DNA of 64,000 nt from Anoplopoma fimbria (Eukaryota; Chordata; Actinopteri; Perciformes; Anoplopomatidae), in contig NC_072467.1 in the NCBI RefSeq assembly GCF_027596085.1, positions 7,679,476-7,743,475 of the forward strand, given 5' to 3'. The notes beneath the pieces are model-generated. The model was not told where the DNA came from and searched no databases. It saw nothing but the letters and a program-made list of their open reading frames with translations. A program made the position numbers and the translations under genes. Positions 40,103-53,024 of the stretch are shown here, one piece after another (within the stretch, counting starts at the first letter, position 1; the number at the start of each line of letters is the position of its first letter).

Positions 40103-40196
<94 letters not shown>
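40071..40196 (+). repeat. (GT)n microsatellite with GC interruptions
   Basis: A 126-bp GT array with a few GCGTG interruptions in its left third. It is followed by TATACACACACTGTACACACTG, so the right end is partly self-complementary. It ends 500 bp upstream of the mrpl23 exon 5 acceptor. Confidence 0.97.
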
Positions 40197-40199
<3 letters not shown>

Positions 40200-40696
40200 C
40201 ACACACTGTACACACTGTACTCTACGGCGGCCTGACACAGACTACGGTTGGGCTACTGATGCATTAGCCATGGCCAGAGATGGGTTGGTATGGAATAAAT
40301 AATGGATACCATCCTTTCCCCCTGAATAAATCAAGACCAGAGAAATGGAGAGAGATGAGAGATTGAATGTGGGGGAGAGTTGGAGAAATAGAATGCCAGA
40401 GAGAAAGACAGCGTTTGTATAACTGGAAATATGGATATCAAAGAAGAAACAGCGTCCTGAATTCCAAATCTGTATTTCACTTCTCTTCCGCAAAGGAACG
40501 GAAATGGTTTAAGGAAAATGCAGTGTGACGTGTTTTTCAATATGGTTTGTGAAATGATTTTAAGTAGAAAATAAACAACACATTTTTCTTTAATAATGAA
40601 GAAAAGAAAAAAGATATATTTAAAAAAAAAAAATGATGCCTACTAATGGGTAGAATAAATTTTCTTTTTCTTTTCTTTTTTTTTTTTTTTCCACAG

Positions 40697-40861
40697 GCCC
40701 AGAGCCAGACGTTCAACTTCCCAGACATCTTCCCAGAAAAGGAGCAGACGCCCGCGGAGGGCTCCATGGAGGAGATGCAGGAGAAGTTCATAGAGGACGA
40801 GAAGCAGAGGCAGAAACTCGACCCCAGGAGAGGAGGGGTCACGGAGTGGTTCGGACTGTGA
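40697..40861 (+). CDS. mrpl23: mrpl23 coding exon 5 (C-terminus and stop)
   Basis: The acceptor CCACAG ends at 40696 after an exceptionally long pyrimidine tract (about 40661-40692). The exon encodes AQSQTFNFPDIFPEKEQTP, an acidic linker (MEEMQEKFIEDEKQRQ) and the signature DPRRGGVTEWFGL, with stop TGA at 40859-40861. Human MRPL23 ends DPRRGGVPSWFGL, so the mature C-terminus is intact. The glutamate/lysine-rich stretch should be helical. This is the largest and best-conserved exon. Confidence 0.98.
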   Translation, partial: AQSQTFNFPDIFPEKEQTPAEGSMEEMQEKFIEDEKQRQKLDPRRGGVTEWFGL

Positions 40862-41705
40862 GACAGCCCACTGACCGGGAACTCTGTGCTCATATGGTGC
40901 GGTGTGGGTGTTTCTTTGGGAGCACCATGTATTGACTTACGCCACTGTTGTGATGTCACTTCTATTTCTGTAAGAAAAAGTCACAAGTGTGTAGTGAAGA
41001 GTGAGCAACTGTGGGTGGGAGACTGGAGTTGTGTATGTATGTGTGTGTGTTTGTAAGGCTTGGGTCCAGTAACCCGAGCCAGAACAGAATCGCAGGAGGA
41101 GGAGAGTGGCCCGGCTCCATCTTTCAAGAAACCAGCCCACAGTACAGAATCGCCATCACCTCAGATGACCTCCTCTCCTTCCTCCTCCCACCCTTCCTGT
41201 TCCACCTCCTTCTCCAATATACCCCTCCTGTTTGACACTAGTACCTCCGCACCTCTTCTGTCTTTGTCTCGTCTCCTTGGGAGTGTCCTTTCCTTCCTTG
41301 TATGTCTCCTCTGCTGTCCCTCCTTCTCCTTGTCCCTCTCCTACGCTCCTCTTCCTCTACCACGCTGGGTAGGGGTATATTGTGGCATCCCTAGTAGCCC
41401 TGACTCTCAGCCAGTTGGATCCGACTACCTGGACAACCCACATCCTTTCCTCTTTTATGAGTTTGCCTTGGATTAATTGACCACTTTAGGTAAACAACAA
41501 TTGAGATGTTGTTTCAGCAAAGCAACGACAAGGAATTTGCTGGAGTGTTTTATTATTTTGCGGTAGCACCTCTTGCCATAACTCCTGAGCGATTGTACCC
41601 AGTGTTTGTGTGTGTTTGCTTAGCGTGCAGGACTTGCCAGTGAATCTGTCTAATTGTAAGAGCTGTTGGAATAAGAACTAATAAATGGTCACTTGTCCAA
41701 AAGTG
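40862..41705 (+). other. mrpl23 3' UTR (end inferred)
   Basis: Non-coding DNA after the stop codon up to the first good polyadenylation signal. It includes a pyrimidine-rich segment at about 41160-41370. A 138-codon open frame inside it is serine/proline/leucine-rich and resembles no family. Confidence 0.6.
41680..41685 (+). terminator. Polyadenylation signal AATAAA for mrpl23
   Basis: A canonical AATAAA lies 818 bp after the stop codon, followed at 20-40 bp by a T-rich stretch (CTTACTTTTTCTTGTGTTTG) that fits the downstream element. Earlier use of a non-canonical signal is possible. Confidence 0.65.
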
Positions 41706-43128
41706 CTGCGCTTACTTTTTCTTGTGTTTGCCTCGCCTCATCTCCCACGGCCCCTTCGCTCAACAGCTGGCACTTCGAGACGCTGTTTTGCCGCACAAGC
41801 TGGCCTTCGTTGGTGCCAACGTGGTCTGGTAGCTGTTTTGACAAAGTAATGATCTGTGTTTGAATCGGGCCACTGGAGGACGGAGCTCTCTTACGGTAAT
41901 CAGGCCCATAAAGGGGAGGGACCTCTCCCGGGCAAGCTCAGACCCTCCATTATGCTGAAAGGCCAAGGTTACAGTAAGTGTCCCCCAGCCGTGACCACTA
42001 ATGCTGGCTGGCTAATACAAAGGTCCAGTCCCTGACCTCACCCAGCCAACTCGGCTATCACTAAGGAGAATGTCAATATTGATCCTGTTAGCCTATTGTC
42101 TGCTGCCTGGAACCACTCACCCCCTGCGTCGCTATAAAGCAATCTGATTCAGAACTAAACAAGCCTCCTGTTACACAGCCCTTCCATTTCTTTTCCGTCT
42201 GCCTCACTCACTTTCTCGCTTTTCTTCATTCTCTCTCTGTAGCTCAGTCCGGACCTCTAGAGAAACAGCTGCTTAACCAACAGAGAGGAATACATTCCTG
42301 TTCTCACTCTCCCCCGGCCTGAAGAGGCCCCACATTAAAGTTGAGAAATCAAGTTCTGGTGTTTGCCAAGCAATAATCTGTCCCTGTTCTCCTCCTGCTC
42401 CTTGTCACAGGAACACTGTGTGTCTCCTAAAGTCAGAGCCACACACTTGTACATACTTACTGTGGACTGGCATTGATGGGCTGTTTAGTGAGTTGGACAT
42501 TTTGGATTATGCTAGAACATAGACAGACACTGAGACACACTTGGTTAATGAGCTCATCTGTTGCTCATGTAGATAAATGTGTCTTAGTCATTTGAGTTCT
42601 TCATGAAAAACAAGTAAACAGGAACAACTGATTAAAAAAGAAAACCATTTCAAGGTTGAAGGTGTAAAACAACAAATGAAGTCATAGATTGAGACATGCA
42701 ATGTAACATGATATTCTCTTGACAGATACAATTCTTGGTAATTCAAGATTTATGTGGAAGAACTGTTTCTCAATCATTTATATTATACAGAAAATAAATT
42801 TAAGCATTTAATATTACCCATAATGATCATTTTGCTGACAAGATAATCTATCTTATTATTCTAATCATTAACAATTTTACATTAGTAACATGAGGATAGA
42901 CTTTATAAGTGATAACATCTGTGGAGGACCTGCCAAAATTGCGTAGTGTTTGGACGTGAATAAAAGGGATGATTTCTTTCCAGAAAATAATTCTGCTCTA
43001 CCCCAAAATGCAACATTTACATTAAAGATTTCTGAGGCGGGATGAATGCCAAATCACAGTCCATAAGATTTAGACAGGATATGGTTTCTAGTTGTGCTTA
43101 AAGAGTGACCAGAGGTCTTGTATTCCAG
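41706..43128. other. Intergenic DNA downstream of mrpl23, possible conserved element
   Basis: No exon was recognised. The part at 41760-42180 is GC-balanced, lacks repeats and has clustered motif-like words (for example GTGCCAACGTGG, GGACGGAGCTCTC, TTATCAATATTGATCC-like). It reads like conserved regulatory DNA, but this is a visual impression only. The part at 42600-43020 is AT-rich. Confidence 0.3.
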
Positions 43129-43708
43129 ATTATATGCAGCGCGGGCTGCTGGACCTCGCTACAGGGAGAGCCAGCTGACCCCCATCTCACTGCATACATC
43201 AGCAGGAAGCTCCTTAATTACAAGGTGAGGTGATTAGTGTCTCCCCTTTACGTGAGCTGTGCAGAATACGGTCCCTCTGGAGGCAGATCATGCATCATCC
43301 TGGCTGCAGAACATGATGAAAGACTTAAACTTGAGGGCCGTCAGGTGTCTCCTCATGAAGCAGCCCTTTGACTTTGAGATATTTTACCATAACGATGTGA
43401 GAACTGTGTGGCAGACTCCACAGAGGTAAAAAAAATAAAATAAAAAAGTAATAAAGATACTTAAACATATTTATTTAATCACATTTGAAGTGATTTGCTA
43501 CTCTGCCTCTGAAATGCCCTTGACTGATCTATGCGATCCAGAAAGACGCAAACCAGACCCAGATTATTCCTACTTTGGAGGTGATATGGTAGATATGAGA
43601 GGTATTGTAACTCTTCTTAAGGGGAAAATAATTTTTGGTTATATTTTTCTTGCATTCTTTTACAGAGAGGCGATTGGAAATGTAGAGGTTTTTAAGCACT
43701 CGTGAATA
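43129..43708 (+). other. Coding-like cluster of unknown origin (possible exons or pseudogene)
   Basis: There are three neighbouring coding-like pieces. The first, 43129-43224, is flanked by a good acceptor (TTGTATTCCAG) and donor (AAG|GTGAGG) and is open in two frames. The second, about 43257-43430, is open in one frame with a balanced translation (LEADHASSWLQNMMKDL, CLLMKQPFDFEIFYHND). The third, 43475-43705, is open with MPLTDLCDPERRKPDPDYS. I recognise no family and the frames are not obviously joinable. It could be a decayed gene, an untranslated transcript, or chance. Confidence 0.2.
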
Positions 43709-46700
43709 GAAATACATACTTAATGTACCGTGATGAATGATGAATAACCATATTAAACTATTAAGAAATAGATCAATAATGTCAGTAATACAATGAATTT
43801 ACTTAAGGAGGAGCTACAGTTTATGTAAGCAGGTGTTTGGTGCTCCTGTAAGAGCAGATCAGACCGGTCCTTGCTGGCAGAGACCGGTCGCCGCTGTCTC
43901 CTGCAAAGGGCTCAAACCTGAGGTCACAAAGCTACATCTTTCCTTGTGTAAGTCTATTCTCCTTCCTTCAGTAGAGCCAAACCTGTCTACTCTGAAAATA
44001 TCCTGCACCAACTCCACAGCTGTAAAAAATAATGACCACTTCAAAGGAAGTTTTATTTGTGTGTGTGCCTGAGCAATACACTCCTCTCCATGTTCCTCCC
44101 ATACCTCTCCCTTCTCTTCATACCCAATAAAAAGCTGCAAGCACAACATGTCCGCGCCCCCCCACCCCCCTTGTCCAGCCTTGTCAATGCAGCTGGCAGC
44201 CTTTTTCCCTGTTTGTTAACACAGTGTTCTCCCTGCTTGTCAGATGATGCTGCGGGACTGGAGAGTGAAGGAACGGGAGGATGGAGAGGCATGCAGCGAA
44301 AGCAGCCAGCCCCACATATCCTATTCCAGCTGAACTCGGGATGACTGCAGGTAGCTCCAGATTTATAGGGATCCATGTGTGCCGAACAGGATGCATCGTA
44401 TATTGTAATGCAGCACACGTCGAGTAAGTGCAGAGAAGGGGGGGAGTCAAACATGTGCGTGCAAGACGAAGAGAGCCCTGGAAGGATGGAGAGGGAGAGC
44501 AGATGGAGGTGAGGCAGAAAGTGAAGAGGCTGAAGTGAGAGTGAAAAAGAGATGACATCACTGAGAAAATGCTGAGCTGGATTCAAGGGCTACTGGATGA
44601 AAGAGGTCTACTCCCACAGTGCACCATCTCTCTCTCTCCCTCTTTTTTTTTTCTCTCTCATGAGATGTACAGTGCAGGCCGTGTTCCCATCCCTACACGG
44701 TCAGTTAATGGAAGGGGGGTTGAATATTTTAAGCAGCCCTTCACTCTCCTCCTTTTCCCCTCCTTACTCCTCTCTCCCTGCCTTTTTTTTCTTGTCAGGT
44801 TGTGCATTAGTCAAGTGCACACATGACCCTGTTTCTGCTACTGCAGTCCACACTTGGAATCTGTATGACATCATGCTGTATTTTAGGGATTAGTGGGATG
44901 AGTGGCGCTATAGTGAACGTCCTCCCTCACTCTCTACTGCCTCCCTAGGGGGGCAGATCTCCTCCTTGCTGGCTGTAGTAACTGCCCGCTTGCAAAAATC
45001 AACTCTTCACCAACAGATCCTTCACTGCATCCTGTAAGTTAATGAATATAAAATCAAGTATCTTACAGTAACGCTCGTGATGAGGTACTTCATCTCATCA
45101 TAATGTGGTCATTGTTCCCACCTTATGGCTGTGCTTGAATGTATGCTTGAAAGAAAGAAAGGAAGAGCTTCATATAGATTGTTGTCTGCTTCAACTATGA
45201 ACAAAAGGTTTGGATTGAAGGCTTTCTCGCATGGATTCACACAAGTCATCGCCAACTGTAAAATCACACACACACACACTCATATAGTTACTAAATTACC
45301 CCTACCAGCCTCTTGTGCAGACGCACACACTCCCACACACTCACACTTGTGTTCACTAAGACAACCGGGGTTGCCTGCTGAGGATTCTGACGGCCTCTCT
45401 TGGACCAGCGCCATACACATTCCTCCTTCCCCAGGTTGCCATTGGTTCATCTGAGCTCAGCCAATGCACTCTTTCACCCCATAAGTGTGTGTATGTTTCA
45501 GTGTGAGTCCGTGTACTGTATGCACCCTTACTAAAAAAAAAAGTTAGCATCCTCTGTTTTTCCAAGAATTTACTACAAACGCACACAGAAACACACATGA
45601 TGTTCATGCTCATTGTGAACACTCACACACACGTTAAGTGTACCCTGATGTGGCCCCTCGGTGTGTGTGTACAAGCGGTCATACTGTACTCACATCTATA
45701 CGCTTGTTGGCTCAGGGCCAGGAGCAACAACTGAAGGAGGACGCTGTAGAAAACATGTGGACCGGCTGTTTATTGTTGCTTAGATTACAGAGAATCCGAA
45801 TGCTTCACTATCAAACAAGGCTCTTCTGATATTAAGAAGGACTGACAGATGATTTTCTGTTGTCTGTATATATAAAGCACACATTGATTTATGTGCACAA
45901 TTTTGTGAACAAACAAAATCAAGTCTAGTGTTTCTACACTGCAATTACACATGTTGACTGTCAATAAACTGCATTAATTGACAGGATTGAAAACAATGGG
46001 ATTTAAGTATATTTGGAGATATATTTGTTTTCGTTATTTAAATTAAAGTTCATTTCAATTTTGAGGTACTTGTACTTTTCTTTAGTAAAGTGGTGCGGGA
46101 AGTATTCAGAAGTAAATATATATGATAATATACATTTAGTTTTCTTGATTATTATTAGTATTGATGCATTAACATCTAAAAAGATTTTTAATTCTGTAGC
46201 TGTAATATTGTGTACTGTTGGGTTATTATATCAATACAAATGCATTTTATTTTATAAGATGATCACATATATCGTTCGTCTTTAATGTAACTAGTAATTA
46301 TGAAGTAACTGTCAGATAAATGAAGGAAAGTACAAAGTGAAATATTTGACACTGTAATGTAGTGTAATATAAGAATAAAGAATAAAATAATATTACTATT
46401 GCCAGATTTCTTGAATTACTCCACCACTTTTAAGAGGGAAATATTGTACTTCTACATTTCTTTAACAGCTACTTGTTGCTTTGCAGATAATAATAATTGT
46501 ATTTATAAAATAATGTGTAACATTTGATGGATTTATTAAAATAAATCTCAAGATATAAAGTAGTTAAAACCAGCTCCATTTCAACCAGCTGCACCAATAC
46601 AATTCTCCTTACATGTAATGCATCAATAGAAAAATATTGTATGATAAAATGACACTGCTGAATGGGGAAATTCTGTGGTAATCTATCATTTTATTTTCAT

Positions 46701-48625
46701 ATTTCTACTTAAGTTAAAGATCTGAATGGTTCTCACTCCACAGTTTGTAGGATTTGTCAACATCTTGTCCTGGTCTGGTTTGTGCTTAGCATCTTATTGC
46801 TTCAATGCGCGTCCACACAAAGGATCAATCAGTTAAGGCAGCCTTGTCTTATTCTGGTTTCTTCAGCAGTGCTGCTGCTTAATAAAAGCTGAATGCTGTT
46901 TTCCAACTTTACGCTCCTCCAGAGACCCTTCCCCTCATCGCCTGTCACAACATCAATTAGGATCAATTAGAAGCCCTGATAATAGAAGATGGCACATGCC
47001 AGCCTTCATCACTAAAAGGTTGGTGGCGAGGTCTTTGATCTGTGTTTGTGCGGAATGATTTGTTTGTGGTGACCAAGAGGGGGAGGAGCCATCGGGCATT
47101 GTTTTTTTGTGGCACAGTGTTTGTGAGGCTTACGCACAGACGTCTATCTGAAAGAGGGGAAGAATTTCTCCTGACACTCCGTTCCAGCTTATCTGCTATC
47201 AACACAATGCTCCTCTGCCGGTTGGGTGGTCCCTGCAAGCTGTTCAACCACACATACATTAGCATTTTAAACAACTTAATAATAGTGAAGCATATGTAAG
47301 AAGAGCAAAGGAGGGCAGGGAGTTGGTTTGGTGCATTCAGGGTTATTGTTAGAGAAAGAGAGGGATTCTGCAGTTCATATGAGTTCAATTGTCATAACAG
47401 AGTAACAGAAATCAACTTGGGCCTGGCCACCCATCTGGACTACACAGCACTGAGCCCTGGTCTACACACACACACTTACACACACATATGTGCACTGGTG
47501 CAGTCAGCCAACCCCTCGCTTGGTGGAATCGTACTGGCTGGAGGCTGTGCCAAGTCAATAACACACACTGATCCCCGATGCTGAACTTCCTGGAAGTCCC
47601 GGCTGGTCTCAGCGCTTCATGTACCTGCTCAGCGCTCCTGATGCAGCCTGGCTGCACAGTAGGCTGGCTGGGGATCAATGGGTCTATCGCTGCTCTACGC
47701 CTGCCCGCAGGTCACTCCGACTTGAAACACGCTTCAGAGGAGAGGAGAGACCATGGGAACAATGAGCCTCGGAGATTGGGTGAGTTCATTTCCTCCAAGC
47801 AACGAGATCTTGTGTACTTTAACACAAGTCTCCTCTCATCACGCACAATCAAACCAGGGTCGCTAATCTCTTTATATCACCCAGGGAGCAGAACCTCGAG
47901 GTTAATGAGTGTAACATGGTGGGTGTGGTGGTGGTGGTGTGTGTATGTGAGTGTATAGGGCTTACTCAGTACATGCTAATAAGATATCCCAAAAGGGAGA
48001 TTCTTTAAGGTCTGAGAATGTTGTGGTTAACAGTACAACACAAATCTGAGGCCCCGCCTTAGCTCTCATTGTTAAACAGACACAAGTGGAGCAGCTGCAA
48101 AAATGCTGCCCGGGTTTTAGTACCCCTATTGTTTACACACAAACACAGTTACACAAACACATTCTCAGACGTCGATCTTGGTCGCTCGCACTGAGCACAT
48201 TCGTGACTGATGTTCAAGAGAGGTGTGAGAGAAGGGTGAAAGTGTGGTAAAGCGGAATGCGGTTAGGAAGAGTAGTTAGGAAAATATTTGGGAAGGTGAA
48301 CTGGTGAGAGACAGATGGACAGAGAGAAAAATAGAGAGAGTTTAGAGGCTATATGTTTGGTTTGGGGGATCGGGAGGGAGGGATGGATGACGTAAGACAA
48401 CTCGCCTAACTCATCTTTGGTCTAAATGGCTGTTGGCCACTGGATGGCTCTTAAAGCGTCTTCTCTTCTGTCTTACATCTCATTTCACTGCCAGCCCTCA
48501 GTTACGCAGTGCTAACGTCAGAGAATCCCACTTTTAGGCAACACTTAGCCAACATAATGACAGAACAGCTCACCCAGCCAGAGATAGATCAGCCTTTTCT
48601 GGCGTGATTTCAACCAACGCTGCTG
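43709..48625. other. Gene-poor DNA, nothing recognised
   Basis: Mixed AT-rich stretches (45990-46720) and GC-balanced segments (47400-47960). Open frames of 90-180 codons near 44053-44893 are low-complexity, leucine/serine-rich and overlap on both strands, so they are judged spurious. Short CA-rich runs occur at 45265-45350 and 47465-47490. Confidence 0.35.
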
Positions 48626-48930
48626 GACTTTTGTGGCCTGGATTCACTCGATTGGGGCTCGACTTTCCCGGCCTAGGTTTGACCATCAGGGTTTGATTAG
48701 AGTGGCCTGGGTTGAGTAGACACTGAGCTTGAAGAGTATGTTCTCATTGGCTCAGTTTCAACAAAGGGTACTCAACTAGTGCGACCTGGATTTGACTGTC
48801 TGGCTGCCACTAATGTGGCCCGGGTTCAGTAGACAGAGCTTGACTTGTATGGCCTGAGTTCATCAGATGGAGTCCAACTTTTCTGGCCTGAGCTTGTCAG
48901 ACGCGGCTCAACTAGTGTGGCCTTGGCGGA
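48626..48930 (+). repeat. Degenerate minisatellite with 34-bp period, about nine units
   Basis: The core GGCCTG(G/A)(G/A)TT occurs at 48635, 48670, 48704, 48749, 48783, 48817, 48851, 48885 and 48919. The spacings are 35, 34, 45, 34, 34, 34, 34 and 34 bp. Units share an ACT-rich start, the GGCCTGG core, a TTCA/TTGA word and a CAGA..GGCT-like end. The single 45-bp step carries an 11-bp insertion. Units differ at many positions, so this is an old tandem array. Unit length is not a multiple of three and stops occur, so it is not a protein repeat. Confidence 0.85.
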
Positions 48931-49202
48931 TAAAGGCCCTGAGTGATTAAGGATGTGTTTGTTTCCCAGGCAGCAAGCAGGCAAGGTGGCGGCATGGCTC
49001 CTGTACAGCCAAGGACTTGGTGTGGGGGCTGAGAGAGCCAAAACAAACTACTGTGATTTCCTCCCATGTGCCCTCCTGACCTCTGCGTTTCAATTGCCAG
49101 GCAAAGAGGAGGAAAAGGTTGAGGTTTTGAGATTGGGGGAGGGGGCTCATGTGTCTGCGTGTCCATGTGCATGGTAAACACATTAAACATGAAAACATGA
49201 TC
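48931..49202. other. Unique-looking sequence between two tandem arrays
   Basis: GC-balanced sequence without a recognisable exon or repeat. The overlapping open frames at 48912-49198 have no family resemblance. Confidence 0.35.
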
Positions 49203-51140
<1,938 letters not shown>

Positions 51141-51144
51141 ACAA

Positions 51145-51231
51145 TGAAACTTTTTACTCACTGCCCATCTTGATCAGCAGTTAGATATATATTGGGGCCT
51201 TTCCAGTTAGATAATAAATAAATAAATTAAG
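51145..51231 (+). mobile_element. LINE 3' tail (L2-like), degraded copy
   Basis: GAAACTTTTTACTCACTGCC, ATATATTGGGGCCTTTCCAG and AATAAATAAATAAAT parallel the tail of the better-preserved copy at 52935-53024. Only the terminal untranslated region is kept. Confidence 0.6.
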
Positions 51232-51459
51232 ATACATGTGGATTGATGCCAGAAGCGGCATATAGCCAGAAGAAGGACTTACAATATCATGTCCCAGCCT
51301 GAGGAACATGCTTTTTTTTGGATAGTTGAAGTGTGTAGGTGCCGGTGTGATGTCCTTAAGAGCAAACGAACATCTTGCACACACGTTCAAGTGCACCCAA
51401 ACATGCACATTATGTTTGTGTAGTTCATGCTTATCTTATCTTCATCCTAAGCATCTAGG

Positions 51460-51600
51460 AGCAGTGGGCTGTTCTCAAGCGACCAAGGAGCAACTAAACT
51501 CGCTCAAGGACGCCTCGACATGTAGACAGGAGCCGGAGATTGAACCGCAAGCTGTGTGGTTTAAGGACAACCAGCTCTAGCCACTGAGCTACAGCTGTCA
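51460..51600 (-). mobile_element. tRNA-derived SINE head and body
   Basis: Read on the minus strand it begins TGACAGCTGTAGCTCAGTGG, with a good pol III box A (TAGCTCAGTGG, plus coordinates 51581-51591) and box B (GGTTCAATCTC, 51536-51546). The body then continues CATGTCGAGGCGTCCTTGAG, a sequence typical of fish tRNA-derived SINEs. The left end is not defined and no target duplication was found. It is not a functional tRNA gene, because the acceptor stem does not pair properly. Confidence 0.7.
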
Positions 51601-52690
51601 CAAATGCAAACAAGAATCCATAATAATCCACATATGAAAGAATGAAAACAGAGGATATAAATTCATGCTGACTGTGGTTGACCTCCAGAGTGTTCTCATC
51701 AGATTTGTCCATAGTGTAATATTTCCATTGATGCTGTATGCTTGTCCATTGTTTCCAGCTAACAACTATTGCATGTCTGTCAGTCTTGGAAGAAGGACCC
51801 CTACTCTGTTCCTCTTCCTGTGGTCTTTTTTTTTTTCTTGTTAAACGTCTTTCAAGTTATCCAAATCAAGGGTCTAAGGATAGAGTGTGCCATATGCCGT
51901 ACAAATGCCCTATGAGCTAAATTTTGGGCTATTTAAGTATATTGACACATCATTTTGGAGCTTTAATTAGACCTATACTTATGACATGTCGCTCTAATGA
52001 CATGATATCAAACTGTGACCTTAAAAAGTCAACAAACTTTGAGCTTTTTTTGCATCATTATACGTTTCTGTTGATGTACACATTATGTGTGTTTGGTGTA
52101 TTTCATGTCTATTTAGTCCGTCTGTGTATTCCCTAGACATTTATTTTTTTATGTTTTCGACCACAATGATCTAACCTACATGTTGGATGGCCTCTAACAT
52201 CTCCATGTTGCCTCTTGTGGTGGCCAATGACACACAAGAGGAGTTGAGCAGATATGGATGCCTAACAGTGACAGAGACCCGGCACTCAGGGACTGACAAA
52301 GAAAAAAGAACAGTCTCTGGCTGATCTCCCATCTCACCCCTTAGCAAATTGGTTGTTGATTGTCCACAGACATCATTGCTGGTGCTCCCCTGTACCAATA
52401 AAGCCCTGCGTAGAGCAGAGCAGGGGCCCTCCAGGTCTTGTTATTGCAACAGGAGTCCGTTTTGGCTGGGACTCCTGTTCTCAGCACGAAAAACAACAAT
52501 AACAACATCAGCCCACAGCCCTGGGAGCTGGACCCGAGTCAGAGGCAGTCCGAGGGGGGGGGTGAATGCCTGTTAATGTTGCACGCCGTGGTTCCACTCT
52601 GACACTTCATCTGTGGTTCTGAAGTGACTGCTCTTGGCGCCTTACTCAACGCTTAAGTGTACAGTTAGCGTAACACTCTGGCCCGTCTCG
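51601..52690. other. Gene-poor DNA, nothing recognised
   Basis: AT-rich left half with a pyrimidine run at 51821-51840, then GC-balanced sequence with a short G run at 52551-52562. No exon was identified. Confidence 0.35.
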
Positions 52691-52694
52691 CACC

Positions 52695-53024
52695 TCAAAA
52701 GGGCAGCCCAACAGAGCTGGGTAAATCTGCCTTTTCCTTTCACTCCCCACAAGCTAGCGAACTCAACTTAAAATCTTTATGCTCTCTGTTTTAAAAAGAT
52801 TTTAAAATATGTTTTTACTTGCCTATTTTACCTTCTGATTCCACTATGTTTTGTGTCTGTTTTTCATTGTGATGTTATCAGTCCACGTTTGTACTTGTAT
52901 TTTCTTGGTGATATTATCTGTCCATGTTTGTCCCTGAAACATTTTACTCGCTGCCAATCTTGACAAGGACTCCCTGGCAGAAGAGATATTGGGGCCTATC
53001 TGGTTAAATAAAGGATAAATAAAA
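52695..53024 (+). mobile_element. 3' end of an L2-like LINE retrotransposon
   Basis: A short in-frame remnant of the reverse-transcriptase polyprotein C-terminus survives at about 52713-52790 (ELGKSAFSFHSPQASELN, then LKSLCSLF and stop), a hallmark of L2/CR1-like LINEs. Untranslated sequence follows, ending AAGAGATATTGGGGCC, TGGTTAAATAAAGGATAAAT. The copy is 5'-truncated, as usual for LINEs. Confidence 0.75.

Noticed and set aside
44053..44586. 177-codon minus-strand frame
   Set aside because: It overlaps several frames on both strands and has serine/leucine/histidine-rich low-complexity sequence, with no conserved pattern.
48626..48930. CRISPR-like array, because of regularly spaced 34-bp units
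   Set aside because: There are no unique spacers, units are diverged tandem copies, and the DNA is from a vertebrate nuclear genome.
51536..51600. tRNA gene on the minus strand
   Set aside because: Box A and box B are present, but the acceptor and anticodon stems do not pair and a SINE body follows. It is a tRNA-derived SINE.
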